Source: an uncultured Clostridia bacterium
GTDB lineage: Bacteria; Bacillota; Clostridia; TANB77; CAG-508
NCBI GenBank assembly: GCA_949077355.1
Contig: CARUQW010000015.1
Span: 1 to 29,353, forward strand
DNA: 29,353 nucleotides
Reading direction: 5' to 3'
Shown here in pieces: positions 23,025 through 29,353 of this stretch (its first letter is position 1; each line of letters opens with the position of its first letter). The notes beneath the pieces were generated by a model. That model was not told where the DNA came from and ran no database searches. It saw nothing but the letters and a program-made list of their open reading frames with translations. The position numbers were made by a program, and so were the translations under genes.

Positions 23025-23985
23025 ATTTGTTGTTTAATTTTTGTATTTTTCTTTGTGTATAAATTACAAATTCATCTTTTTCTCCTACCTTGCCAATATG
23101 TTTATGATATTTGGCAATTTCTTCTTTTAAGCTTTTAAGCTCTTCTTTGCTTTTTACATTTTTAAATTTTGGTCTAAAATATTCGGTATAACATAATTTC
23201 TGTACAGCTAAAAAATGATTCTGAATTTCTTTGGTTCGAATTTCTATTTTTTTCTCTATTAGCTTTCTATTTTTTTTGTTCTTTTCAACTTTTAAAATTC
23301 TTCTATCTTCCGCTATTTTATCTCTTGCATTCATCATTTTGTCAAATGAATTTCTTAAAAAGTCATAGGATTTTTTTCCTGCGAACTCTTCAAATGCCTC
23401 TTTAAAATCATCTGTATTTTCAAGTATACTTTTTAATAATTCTTTATACCCTAATACATAAGTAATTTGTTGTAATAATGCACATAATATTGGAAATGAT
23501 TTGTTTTGAATTCCCTCTATATCAATTCCAAAATAATTGGTATGTTCTTGTTTCGTATTAAATACAATTGAAATAATTAATTGTATTGCTACTTCATTGA
23601 TTGCAAGTCCTGTAATTTTATAGCCATGCAATTTACATAGCCCCATTTGGTTTGGCATAGCTCCTATGTTGTTTTCTTGATTACATTGTATGTAATGAAA
23701 TATTTCATGCATCATAATTTCATCTATATTTTTTATACTTTTTTCATCTCTTATATAAATTGAGTTTGTCGAAACAATATAATTCACATTTGTATATTTT
23801 TCTGGTATTCTAGCAAAATACATTTTTGAATTAACAATATGTTCATACATATAATTCCCGTCAAAATCTACAATGATTGCTTCTATTTTTTTTATTACCT
23901 CTACTGCAACTTGTTCTACTTCTTCTGAAGTAAGAGCCCTAATGGGCTCTATGTTATATCTTTTTAATTCACGACTTGTACTCAT
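23017..23985 (-). CDS. HEXXH protein (predicted cytoplasmic zincin), phosphorelay-linked
   Basis: 322 residues, no signal or membrane segment. The helix DEIMMHEIFHYIQC contains HEXXH (His93, Glu94, His97), and AINEVAIQL offers Glu131 as a third zinc ligand. The C-terminal third (about 215-320) is long, charged and helical (KVEKNKKNRKLIEKKIEIRT), probably coiled coil. I cannot name the family; peptidase activity is inferred only from the motif. The start ATG 23985 follows AGGAAGG and lies 4 nt after the hybrid-kinase stop codon, so the two are translationally linked. The protein may be a downstream player of the phosphorelay. Confidence 0.75.
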   Translation of the reverse strand: MSTSRELKRYNIEPIRALTSEEVEQVAVEVIKKIEAIIVDFDGNYMYEHIVNSKMYFARIPEKYTNVNYIVSTNSIYIRDEKSIKNIDEIMMHEIFHYIQCNQENNIGAMPNQMGLCKLHGYKITGLAINEVAIQLIISIVFNTKQEHTNYFGIDIEGIQNKSFPILCALLQQITYVLGYKELLKSILENTDDFKEAFEEFAGKKSYDFLRNSFDKMMNARDKIAEDRRILKVEKNKKNRKLIEKKIEIRTKEIQNHFLAVQKLCYTEYFRPKFKNVKSKEELKSLKEEIAKYHKHIGKVGEKDEFVIYTQRKIQKLNNKFK

Positions 23986-23989
23986 ATAA

Positions 23990-26515
23990 CTATCCTTCCT
24001 TCATAAACTTAGTTAATGCTTTTTGAAGTTCTTTAAAATCAATTGGCTTAGATATATGCTCATTCATTCCTGCTTTTTCTGCCATAATAATATCATCTGC
24101 AAATGCATTTGCTGTAACAGCTATTATTACAACTTCTTTGGCATCTCTTCTTGGCAATTTTCTAATATTTCTAGTAGCTTCATATCCATCCATAATTGGC
24201 ATTTGTATGTCCATTAATATAGCATCAAAATATCCTACTGCACTATTTCTAAAAATTTCTACCGCTTGTTGTCCATCAAATGCTTGCGTAATCTTCACAT
24301 TTTGCATTTCCAAAATTTCTGTTGCTATTTCCATATTTAACTCATTGTCTTCAACAAGTAGTATTCTTTTTCCAGATAAGTCTTCTAATGATTCCTTCTC
24401 TATTGTTTTTCTTTGACTTGTTCCTTCACTGATTTCTAATGGTAAAATAACATTAAATTCACTTCCTTCACCTGGCTTGCTACTAATTTCTATTTGTCCA
24501 TTCAATGCCTGTATATTATTTTGCACAATTACCATTCCAAGCCCTGTACCAGTCATTTCTTCTGATTGGAATCTAGTTTCTCTTTCAAATGGAGTATATA
24601 TTTTCTCTAAAAATTCTTTGCTCATTCCAATTCCATTGTCAACGATTCTAAAACAATATTTTGAAATAAATTTTCCTTCTATTTCATTTACTTCAATACA
24701 TATTTTTCCATTTCTTTTTGTATATTTTAGTGAATTTGATACAATATTATTTATAATTTGCCTAATTTTTCCCAAATCACTAAAAACATAATCATGTTTT
24801 ATATTAAAAACAACTTTTAGATTTTTTTGTTGTAATGCTGATTGCTCTTCAAAAATGCTAAGAACTTCTTCTAACATTTGTTTTATATTAAATTCTGTTT
24901 TATTTATGATTGGCATATTTTCTTCAATCTTTGAAACTTCCAAAATATTGTTGATTAATTCTAATAATTGTTTACTTGATATGTTAATTTTACTTAAATA
25001 ATCTAACATTCTTTCTTTATTTTCAATTTGATCTTTTGCCATATTAGAGAAATTTATAATAGCATTTAATGGTGTTCTCATATCATGAGACATATTTGAG
25101 AAAAATCTATTCTTAGTTTGTGTCGCTAGCTGCATTGTTTCAAGTGATTCTCTTAAAACTTCTTTTTCCTCTATTTCCTTCTCTTTTCTGGCATCTGCAT
25201 CTTGGAAAGCAAAAATTACTTCTGGTCTATTTTTTCTTACATATTCTTTACTATATAGCATTCTAACATTTACCCATTTGAATTCACTATTAAAAGACCT
25301 TTTAAAATCCCCTCCAAAACTTCTTACATCATTATTTACTAATCTACGAATATTTTCAATTGAAAATGTTTCTTTAAAATCCTTATAGGCATCTTCCTCC
25401 ATAATATTTTGCACAAATTCAACAAATGACTGATAATCTCCTGTTTTTGGCATAGATTTTTCGATATATTCAGAACCTTTTAAGATTGTGTATTGTTCTT
25501 TTTCAAAATCTACTAAGTAAAGTGCATAATAGGAATCTCCTAACACCGTAGTGATTCTTGTATACAATGATTTTCCTTTTAATGCAACTCTTTCTGATAA
25601 GGTTAAATATAATATCATAATAGAAAATAGTACGGTAGTTGCATAATAAGCAATCAAAATATTTCTTGTTCCAGATAGCATATCATCATATGGAATGATA
25701 ACAATAATCTTCCATCCATTAAATGTTTCTGTTTTGTATAGTCCTGATTCTTTGTTTGTACCATCTGCCACAAATGATGAATTTGTAATTTCATCCTCTT
25801 TTATTCCTAATTCTGAATATACCTCATTTATCTGTTCTTTTGTTTCGTTTTCTTTTACGGTTGTTTCACTACTTCCTTGATGTATTATTTTTCCAGTTGC
25901 ATCTGTTATATAATAAAACGTTCCTTTTGGAAATATTTCAATATCTGCCCATGTTGTTATTCTTTCTGGGAAAATATTAATTGCTAATATGTCTTTGGTT
26001 CCTTCTATTCTTAATGCTGAAGTTATTACTTGTTCTTCTGTTCCATTATAACCATGTGCATTGGTATAGATAACTTCTCCTTCTTTTGCTTCCATGGCTT
26101 TTTTATACCATTCTGTTTCTATGTATTCATTATTTTTATAGGTTATATTATCAGATGAATAGAACTTATTGTCAATTAGTGCATACATTTTAACATTGTC
26201 TACTTCCAGTATTTCTCCATAATCTGTAAATAGTTTATTCATTTCATTGACACTTATTGTATTCTCTTTTTGTTTTTTGCGTTCTTGTATTTTAACTGCT
26301 ACTGTTTTTAATAATGCTTCGTTTTTTCTAAGATAAGTTTCTTGTGTAGACCTTATTTTCTGTGGTATTTCTCCACCCATGTCATTTAGGCTTTGCGTAA
26401 ACTGTCCTCTTGATACCATTAATAGAATTCCACCTATTACAAAACATACTAATAAAAATATTATTGTTTTTGAAAACTTGGGACTTTTTTTAAATAATTT
26501 TTGCGTTCTTTTCAT
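23990..26515 (-). CDS. Hybrid sensor histidine kinase (Cache - HisKA - HATPase - REC)
   Basis: 841 residues. A membrane segment (about 14-34) and a second (about 284-308) bracket an extracellular part with Cache-like features (VKMYALIDNKFYSSDN, GWKIIVIIPYDDM). A PAS-like region (about 325-435) follows. HisKA has FFSNMSHDMRTPLNAI with phospho-His477. The HATPase shows N, G1 and G2 boxes (IVSNSLKYT, VDNGIGMS, GTGLGM). The receiver has ILLVEDNELN, phospho-Asp769 in ILMDIQMPIMDG, and HISKPID. Start ATG 26515 is preferred over 26524, because AAAGGA ends immediately before the latter. It is downstream of an HPt gene and upstream of the HEXXH gene. Phosphate would pass His-Asp-HPt. The final response regulator is not in the window. 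Confidence 0.93.
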   Translation of the reverse strand: MKRTQKLFKKSPKFSKTIIFLLVCFVIGGILLMVSRGQFTQSLNDMGGEIPQKIRSTQETYLRKNEALLKTVAVKIQERKKQKENTISVNEMNKLFTDYGEILEVDNVKMYALIDNKFYSSDNITYKNNEYIETEWYKKAMEAKEGEVIYTNAHGYNGTEEQVITSALRIEGTKDILAINIFPERITTWADIEIFPKGTFYYITDATGKIIHQGSSETTVKENETKEQINEVYSELGIKEDEITNSSFVADGTNKESGLYKTETFNGWKIIVIIPYDDMLSGTRNILIAYYATTVLFSIMILYLTLSERVALKGKSLYTRITTVLGDSYYALYLVDFEKEQYTILKGSEYIEKSMPKTGDYQSFVEFVQNIMEEDAYKDFKETFSIENIRRLVNNDVRSFGGDFKRSFNSEFKWVNVRMLYSKEYVRKNRPEVIFAFQDADARKEKEIEEKEVLRESLETMQLATQTKNRFFSNMSHDMRTPLNAIINFSNMAKDQIENKERMLDYLSKINISSKQLLELINNILEVSKIEENMPIINKTEFNIKQMLEEVLSIFEEQSALQQKNLKVVFNIKHDYVFSDLGKIRQIINNIVSNSLKYTKRNGKICIEVNEIEGKFISKYCFRIVDNGIGMSKEFLEKIYTPFERETRFQSEEMTGTGLGMVIVQNNIQALNGQIEISSKPGEGSEFNVILPLEISEGTSQRKTIEKESLEDLSGKRILLVEDNELNMEIATEILEMQNVKITQAFDGQQAVEIFRNSAVGYFDAILMDIQMPIMDGYEATRNIRKLPRRDAKEVVIIAVTANAFADDIIMAEKAGMNEHISKPIDFKELQKALTKFMKEG

Positions 26516-26540
26516 CTTCTTCATTCCTTTCTTTATTTTA

Positions 26541-26891
26541 TTAGTCCATATTACGAATGATTGTTGTTATATGTTCATAACATTCTTGTAATTGTTCATA
26601 TATTTCTGTGGTTTCTTCATATTGTTTGTTTCTTATTTTTTGTACTAAATTATTACTAATACTAAATAGTTTTTCTAAGCTTAAATTTCCTGCTACACCC
26701 TTTAGGGTATGTGCTTTTTTTTCAATTGCTTCATAGTCTCCTTTTTGCCATGCTTCTTCTAATTCCTGATAGGTACTATCATTTAAAAATTTTTTTAAAA
26801 AACGTTGGTACATTGATTCTACTCCACCAAATCTAGTGATTGCTTCTTCATAATTAATCTCTAATTCTTTACTTGCTTCTTGTAGATTCAT
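26541..26891 (-). CDS. Histidine phosphotransfer (HPt) protein
   Basis: 116 residues, entirely a four-helix HPt domain, with the phospho-accepting His61 in EKKAHTLKGVAGNLSL. It would carry phosphate between the receiver of the neighbouring hybrid kinase and a response regulator. The start ATG 26891 lies after GGGGAT. A longer in-frame ATG at 26957 is at the -35 box of the promoter, so it cannot be the start of the main transcript. It is the first gene of the HPt - kinase - HEXXH operon (25-nt gap to the kinase). Confidence 0.9.
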   Translation of the reverse strand: MNLQEASKELEINYEEAITRFGGVESMYQRFLKKFLNDSTYQELEEAWQKGDYEAIEKKAHTLKGVAGNLSLEKLFSISNNLVQKIRNKQYEETTEIYEQLQECYEHITTIIRNMD

Positions 26892-26928
26892 TTGTTTCAC
26901 ATCCCCTTTTTTCATTTTTTCTGCTATT

Positions 26929-26957
26929 ATATTAGCATGAATTTTAATTTTTTTCAA
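26929..26957 (-). promoter_or_regulatory. Promoter of the phosphorelay operon
   Basis: On minus, TTGAAA (26957-26952), a 17-bp spacer ending in ATGC, then TAATAT (26934-26929). It supports the downstream start of the HPt gene at 26891. Confidence 0.55.
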
Positions 26958-26965
26958 GAGTTTTG

Positions 26966-26986
26966 GAATAAGCTAATAGCTTATTC
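26966..26986. promoter_or_regulatory. 21-bp perfect dyad upstream of the phosphorelay promoter
   Basis: GAATAAGCTA, one base, TAGCTTATTC. It lies 9-29 bp upstream of the -35 box, a usual place for an activator. There is no T-tract that would make it a terminator. Confidence 0.45.
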
Positions 26987-27011
26987 TTGGTCTATTATTA
27001 TAAAAAAAAAT

Positions 27012-27042
27012 ATTGCCAAAAAGGTCCGTCCCTTTTGGCAAT
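27012..27042. repeat. REP-like palindrome
   Basis: ATTGCCAAAAAGG, tccgtc, CCTTTTGGCAAT. On minus the core reads GGGACGGACC, identical to that of the left end of the 2738-2965 element. It follows the small membrane-protein gene (stop at 27063) and may serve as its terminator. Confidence 0.7.
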
Positions 27043-27062
27043 TTGACAATTGACAAATATTC

Positions 27063-27203
27063 TTACATAATCCCCATTTTTTTAGCAAATTGCTTTCCTT
27101 TTTTCATTAGTTTCTTTTTGCTCATTCCTTCATTTTCTGCATACATCATCATTAATCCTGTGGTAATTAATCCACCAATCATAACGCCTTTTACAAATTT
27201 CAT
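27063..27203 (-). CDS. Small single-span membrane protein
   Basis: 46 residues: a hydrophobic N-terminal segment (KFVKGVMIGGLITTGLMMMY) then a Lys-rich tail (GMSKKKLMKKGKQFAKKMG). Such proteins, YtxH-like or DUF3918-like, are common in Firmicutes and are of unknown role. The start ATG 27203 lies 5-6 nt after GAGGTGAG. The longer frame to 27287 runs into the upstream TSUP gene end and has no site. It is 16 nt downstream of the TSUP gene. Confidence 0.7.
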   Translation of the reverse strand: MKFVKGVMIGGLITTGLMMMYAENEGMSKKKLMKKGKQFAKKMGIM

Positions 27204-27219
27204 ATTACTCACCTCTTTT

Positions 27220-27612
27220 TTATTTTCCCTTCTTTTTTTTATTTTTATACTCTTTTCTATACAATTTAAAGATGGAATATATTTCATTTATTGTTATGAT
27301 TGCTAAGAAGATACCAAAACATTTTTTTAGAATTCCTACATTAATATGAATGGAAATATTAGAACCTATAATGGCACCTAAAATTCCAAATATCGAAATT
27401 AATATAGCTAAGTTTATTTCAATATTTTTGTTTTTTAAGTTAACAAGAATGGCTACCATGGATGTTGGAATAAAGAAAATCAAGTTAGTAGCTTGCGCTA
27501 TGTGCTGTTCTATTCCCAACATAAACGTTAGAAGGAAAATTAAAATGGTTCCTCCTCCCATTCCTGTTCCACTTACAATTCCAGATACAATTCCAATTAT
27601 AATTTCTGTCAT
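27220..27612 (-). CDS. TSUP-family half-permease (TauE/SafE type), second copy
   Basis: 130 residues with about four hydrophobic segments. It begins EIIIGIVSGIVSGTGMGGGT, the half-repeat signature of the TauE/SafE (TSUP) family. Full-length members are about 250 residues with two such halves, so this is a single half. The start ATG 27612 follows AGGAGG (27617-27622), and a longer in-frame ATG at 27642 is unlikely. It lies 33 nt after the first half-permease. The two probably assemble as a heterodimer to export a small sulfur- or carbon-containing anion; the substrate cannot be read from sequence. Confidence 0.85.
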   Translation of the reverse strand: MTEIIIGIVSGIVSGTGMGGGTILIFLLTFMLGIEQHIAQATNLIFFIPTSMVAILVNLKNKNIEINLAILISIFGILGAIIGSNISIHINVGILKKCFGIFLAIITINEIYSIFKLYRKEYKNKKKKGK

Positions 27613-27645
27613 ATGACCTCCTAGCAGAGATTTGCAATTCAACTT

Positions 27646-27993
27646 TTAGCCAAAAATCATTTTGTATGATACATACGCTAAAAATATAGTAAATGCTATT
27701 TTCATTATTTTTTCTGGTAATCTTTTTAAAAGTTTAGCTCCTATATATCCACCAATTGCTCCACCTATTGCACAAAGAATAGCAATTTTCCAATCAATGA
27801 AATTTCCCTTATAATAGAAAAAGCTACTCGTTATTACCATTGGTAAAATACATAGTACCGATGTTCCTCTCGCTTTTGTATCATCCACGTCTAATAAGTG
27901 AATAAATGCTGGTACCAATATCATTCCTCCACCTGTTGAAAATAGTCCACTTACTATTCCTGCTAACAATCCAATTATTATTTTTTTGAACAT
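27646..27993 (-). CDS. TSUP-family half-permease (TauE/SafE type), first copy
   Basis: 115 residues, about four membrane segments, beginning KIIIGLLAGIVSGLFSTGGG followed by MILVPAF, which is the classic TSUP repeat start. It is the partner of the next half-permease. The ATG at 27993 lies 4 nt from the hairpin of the rarA terminator. The only weak ribosome-like bases (AGG) are inside the 3' arm of that hairpin, so translation may depend on the hairpin opening or on a very short leader. Confidence 0.85.
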   Translation of the reverse strand: MFKKIIIGLLAGIVSGLFSTGGGMILVPAFIHLLDVDDTKARGTSVLCILPMVITSSFFYYKGNFIDWKIAILCAIGGAIGGYIGAKLLKRLPEKIMKIAFTIFLAYVSYKMIFG

Positions 27994-27997
27994 ATTA

Positions 27998-28021
27998 AAA
28001 ACCTACTTTTTAGTAGGTTTT
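27998..28021 (-). terminator. Hairpin ending rarA, touching the next ATG
   Basis: AAAACCTAC (28021-28013 on minus) and GTAGGTTTT (28006-27998) form a 9-bp stem followed by TAAT and the ATG of the TSUP gene. Its T-tract doubles as the leader of the next gene. Confidence 0.65.
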
Positions 28022-28052
28022 CCATTTTTTATTTTTTTATTCAATTTTAATT

Positions 28053-29288
28053 CTATAAATCATCTGGATTATAGTATTGAACTCCCAACATTTTATCTGG
28101 TAGATATTGTTGTTCCACATAATGACCTGGAAAATCATGCGGATATAAATAGCCTTCACTATATCCTAATTCTTTCATCTTTTCGATTGGGGCATTTCGT
28201 ATATGCATTGGGATTTCTCCTGTATCTTTTGTTTGTACATCTTCTAATGCTCGATTAATTCCCATATAGGTAGCATTTGATTTTTTAGAAGTTGCCACAT
28301 AAACAGCTGCCTCTGATAATAGAATTCTTGCTTCTGGCATTCCTATCATATGAATTGCTTGCATAGCTGAATTGGCTACCACTAAAGCATTTGGGTTTGC
28401 TATTCCGACATCTTCAGATGCACAAATAACAATTCTTCTCGCTAGAAACAAAGGGTCTTCTCCTCCATTTAATGCTCTTGCTAAATAGAATATGGTAGCA
28501 TCTGCATCAGAGCCCCTCATGGATTTAATGAATGCACTAATATTATCATAATGCTCTTCTCCGTTTTTATCGAATATCGCTTTTCTATTTTGAATACTAT
28601 TTTTAATAACTTCATCTGTTAAATGGATATATCCATCTTCACTCATTGGTGTTGTTAGAGTTGCTACTTCTAACCCATTCAATGCCGTTCTTACATCCCC
28701 ATTACTAATTGCTGCTATTTTCTTTAAGGTCCCTTCTTCTATTTTTATGTTATATTCTCCTAATCCGTCTTTTCTTACTAATGCATTTTTTAATACTTGA
28801 TAAATATCATTTTCGGTTAGAGGATTTAATTTGATTACCATAGACCTTGAAATCAACGCCTTATTGACTTCGAAATAAGGATTTTCTGTGGTTGCTCCAA
28901 TTAAAATTATCGTTCCATTTTCTACAAAAGGAAGCAAAGCATCTTGTTGTAATTTATTAAAACGATGAATTTCATCGATAAATAAGATGCTTTTTCCAGT
29001 AGGGTTTAGCATAAAGTTTTTCGTTTCTTCTACTACTTTTTTGATGTCTGCTACTCCTGATGTTACTGCATTGATTTTATAAAATTTGTATTGTGTGGTT
29101 TCACTAATTACTCTTGCTAAAGATGTTTTTCCACAGCCTGGAGGACCAAATAGAATAATACTGGATAATCTATCTGCTTTTATGGTCCTATATAAAATTT
29201 TGTCCTTTCCTATAACATGTTCTTGACCTACATATTCTTCTAGTGTTTTGGGTCTCATTCGAAAGGCTAATGGTTCTTTATGGTTCAT
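28053..29288 (-). CDS. rarA: Replication-associated recombination protein A (RarA/MgsA), AAA+ ATPase
   Basis: Helps repair and restart stalled replication forks; it interacts with SSB in known species. 411 residues. Near the start is PLAFRMRPKTLEEYVGQEHV. Walker A is GPPGCGKTSLARV, Walker B ILFIDEIHRFNK, sensor 1 IGATTENPYF, sensor 2 region NGDVRTALNGLE. The C-terminal MgsA domain has AFIKSMRGSDADATIFYLAR, EDVGIANPNAL and the ending HYVEQQYLPD. The start is ATG 29288 (MNHKEPLAF), 8 nt after GGAGG. The in-frame ATGs at 29315 and 29303 sit in the leader. It is apparently monocistronic with its own terminator. Confidence 0.96.
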   Translation of the reverse strand: MNHKEPLAFRMRPKTLEEYVGQEHVIGKDKILYRTIKADRLSSIILFGPPGCGKTSLARVISETTQYKFYKINAVTSGVADIKKVVEETKNFMLNPTGKSILFIDEIHRFNKLQQDALLPFVENGTIILIGATTENPYFEVNKALISRSMVIKLNPLTENDIYQVLKNALVRKDGLGEYNIKIEEGTLKKIAAISNGDVRTALNGLEVATLTTPMSEDGYIHLTDEVIKNSIQNRKAIFDKNGEEHYDNISAFIKSMRGSDADATIFYLARALNGGEDPLFLARRIVICASEDVGIANPNALVVANSAMQAIHMIGMPEARILLSEAAVYVATSKKSNATYMGINRALEDVQTKDTGEIPMHIRNAPIEKMKELGYSEGYLYPHDFPGHYVEQQYLPDKMLGVQYYNPDDL

Positions 29289-29301
29289 GATTTTTTCCTC
29301 C

Positions 29302-29353
29302 ATACCTACAGGCATTACTTATCTGTAAGCTCACCTAACGTTCGCACAGCTAA
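29302..29353 (-). other. Leader of rarA, possibly the 3' part of a structured RNA
   Basis: On minus this reads GTGCGAACGTTAGGTGAGCT, then TACAGATAAGTAATGCCTGT, which can fold (ACAG/CTGT). In Firmicutes, 6S RNA (ssrS) is often encoded just upstream of rarA, and the GTTAGGTGAGC stretch recalls its central bubble. Only about 50 bases are visible, so this is a weak suggestion. Confidence 0.25.

Noticed and set aside
1..29353. CRISPR array, tRNA or rRNA genes, prophage or toxin-antitoxin modules
   Set aside because: No regularly spaced repeats, no tRNA-like cloverleaf or rRNA sequence, and no phage structural or toxin genes were seen.

Overview
The window is AT-rich (roughly 30% G+C by eye), uses the standard code, has AGGAGG-type ribosome sites, and carries an oxygen-sensitive fermentation set (AdhE, pyruvate formate-lyase and its activase). 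With a PdaB-like deacetylase and no respiratory genes, this points to an anaerobic low-G+C Clostridia-type Firmicute, probably gut-associated. The species cannot be named from the sequence.

Layout. 1-7.9 kb: adhE (minus), a 228-bp fold-back element, an M23 endopeptidase gene (minus), then on plus a small XRE regulator, pflB and pflA. pflA is broken by two single-base insertions. 7.95-9.97 kb: a membrane protein with a nine-Asp tract, then about 200 bp of stacked hairpins. 9.97-16.3 kb: a minus-strand housekeeping run, read right to left as GT-C-like membrane protein, lspA, rluD, phospholipase-C-like protein, rluB-type synthase, S1-domain protein, and a winged-helix protein whose N-terminus appears frameshifted. 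16.4-19.4 kb: a double-OB SSB, a Mur-ligase-like orphan, a PdaB-like deacetylase and an unknown acidic protein. 19.4-22.1 kb: an ECF sigma factor with a membrane anti-sigma candidate, behind an ECF-type promoter, then DUF4190 and DUF2752 membrane proteins. 22.2-23.0 kb: two small plus-strand genes, one Cys-rich. 23.0-27.0 kb: an HPt protein, a hybrid histidine kinase and an HEXXH protein in one minus-strand operon. 27.0-29.3 kb: a small membrane protein, two half-size TSUP permeases and rarA.

Fermentation genes. AdhE regenerates NAD+ from acetyl-CoA; PflB makes acetyl-CoA plus formate, and PflA installs its glycyl radical. Both adhE and pflB have good sigma-A promoters, with imperfect TTGT...ACAA or TTGT...ATAA dyads at the expected transcription start. 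These are candidate Rex (NADH/NAD+) operators.

Non-coding structure. Between genes there is a dispersed family of short palindromes with a GGGACG(n)CC core, bracketed by TTGCCA/TGGCAA or GTG/CAC. One copy is doubled into a fold-back element, one is a 36-bp-arm palindrome inside the pfl operon, and others sit at gene ends. They resemble REP-type or miniature mobile sequences. No transposase is present in the window.

No single gene cluster here is clearly a new defence or biosynthetic system. The most unusual signals are the palindrome family, three inferred +1 insertions in CGG contexts in two genes, and the phosphorelay operon carrying an HEXXH protein instead of an output regulator.
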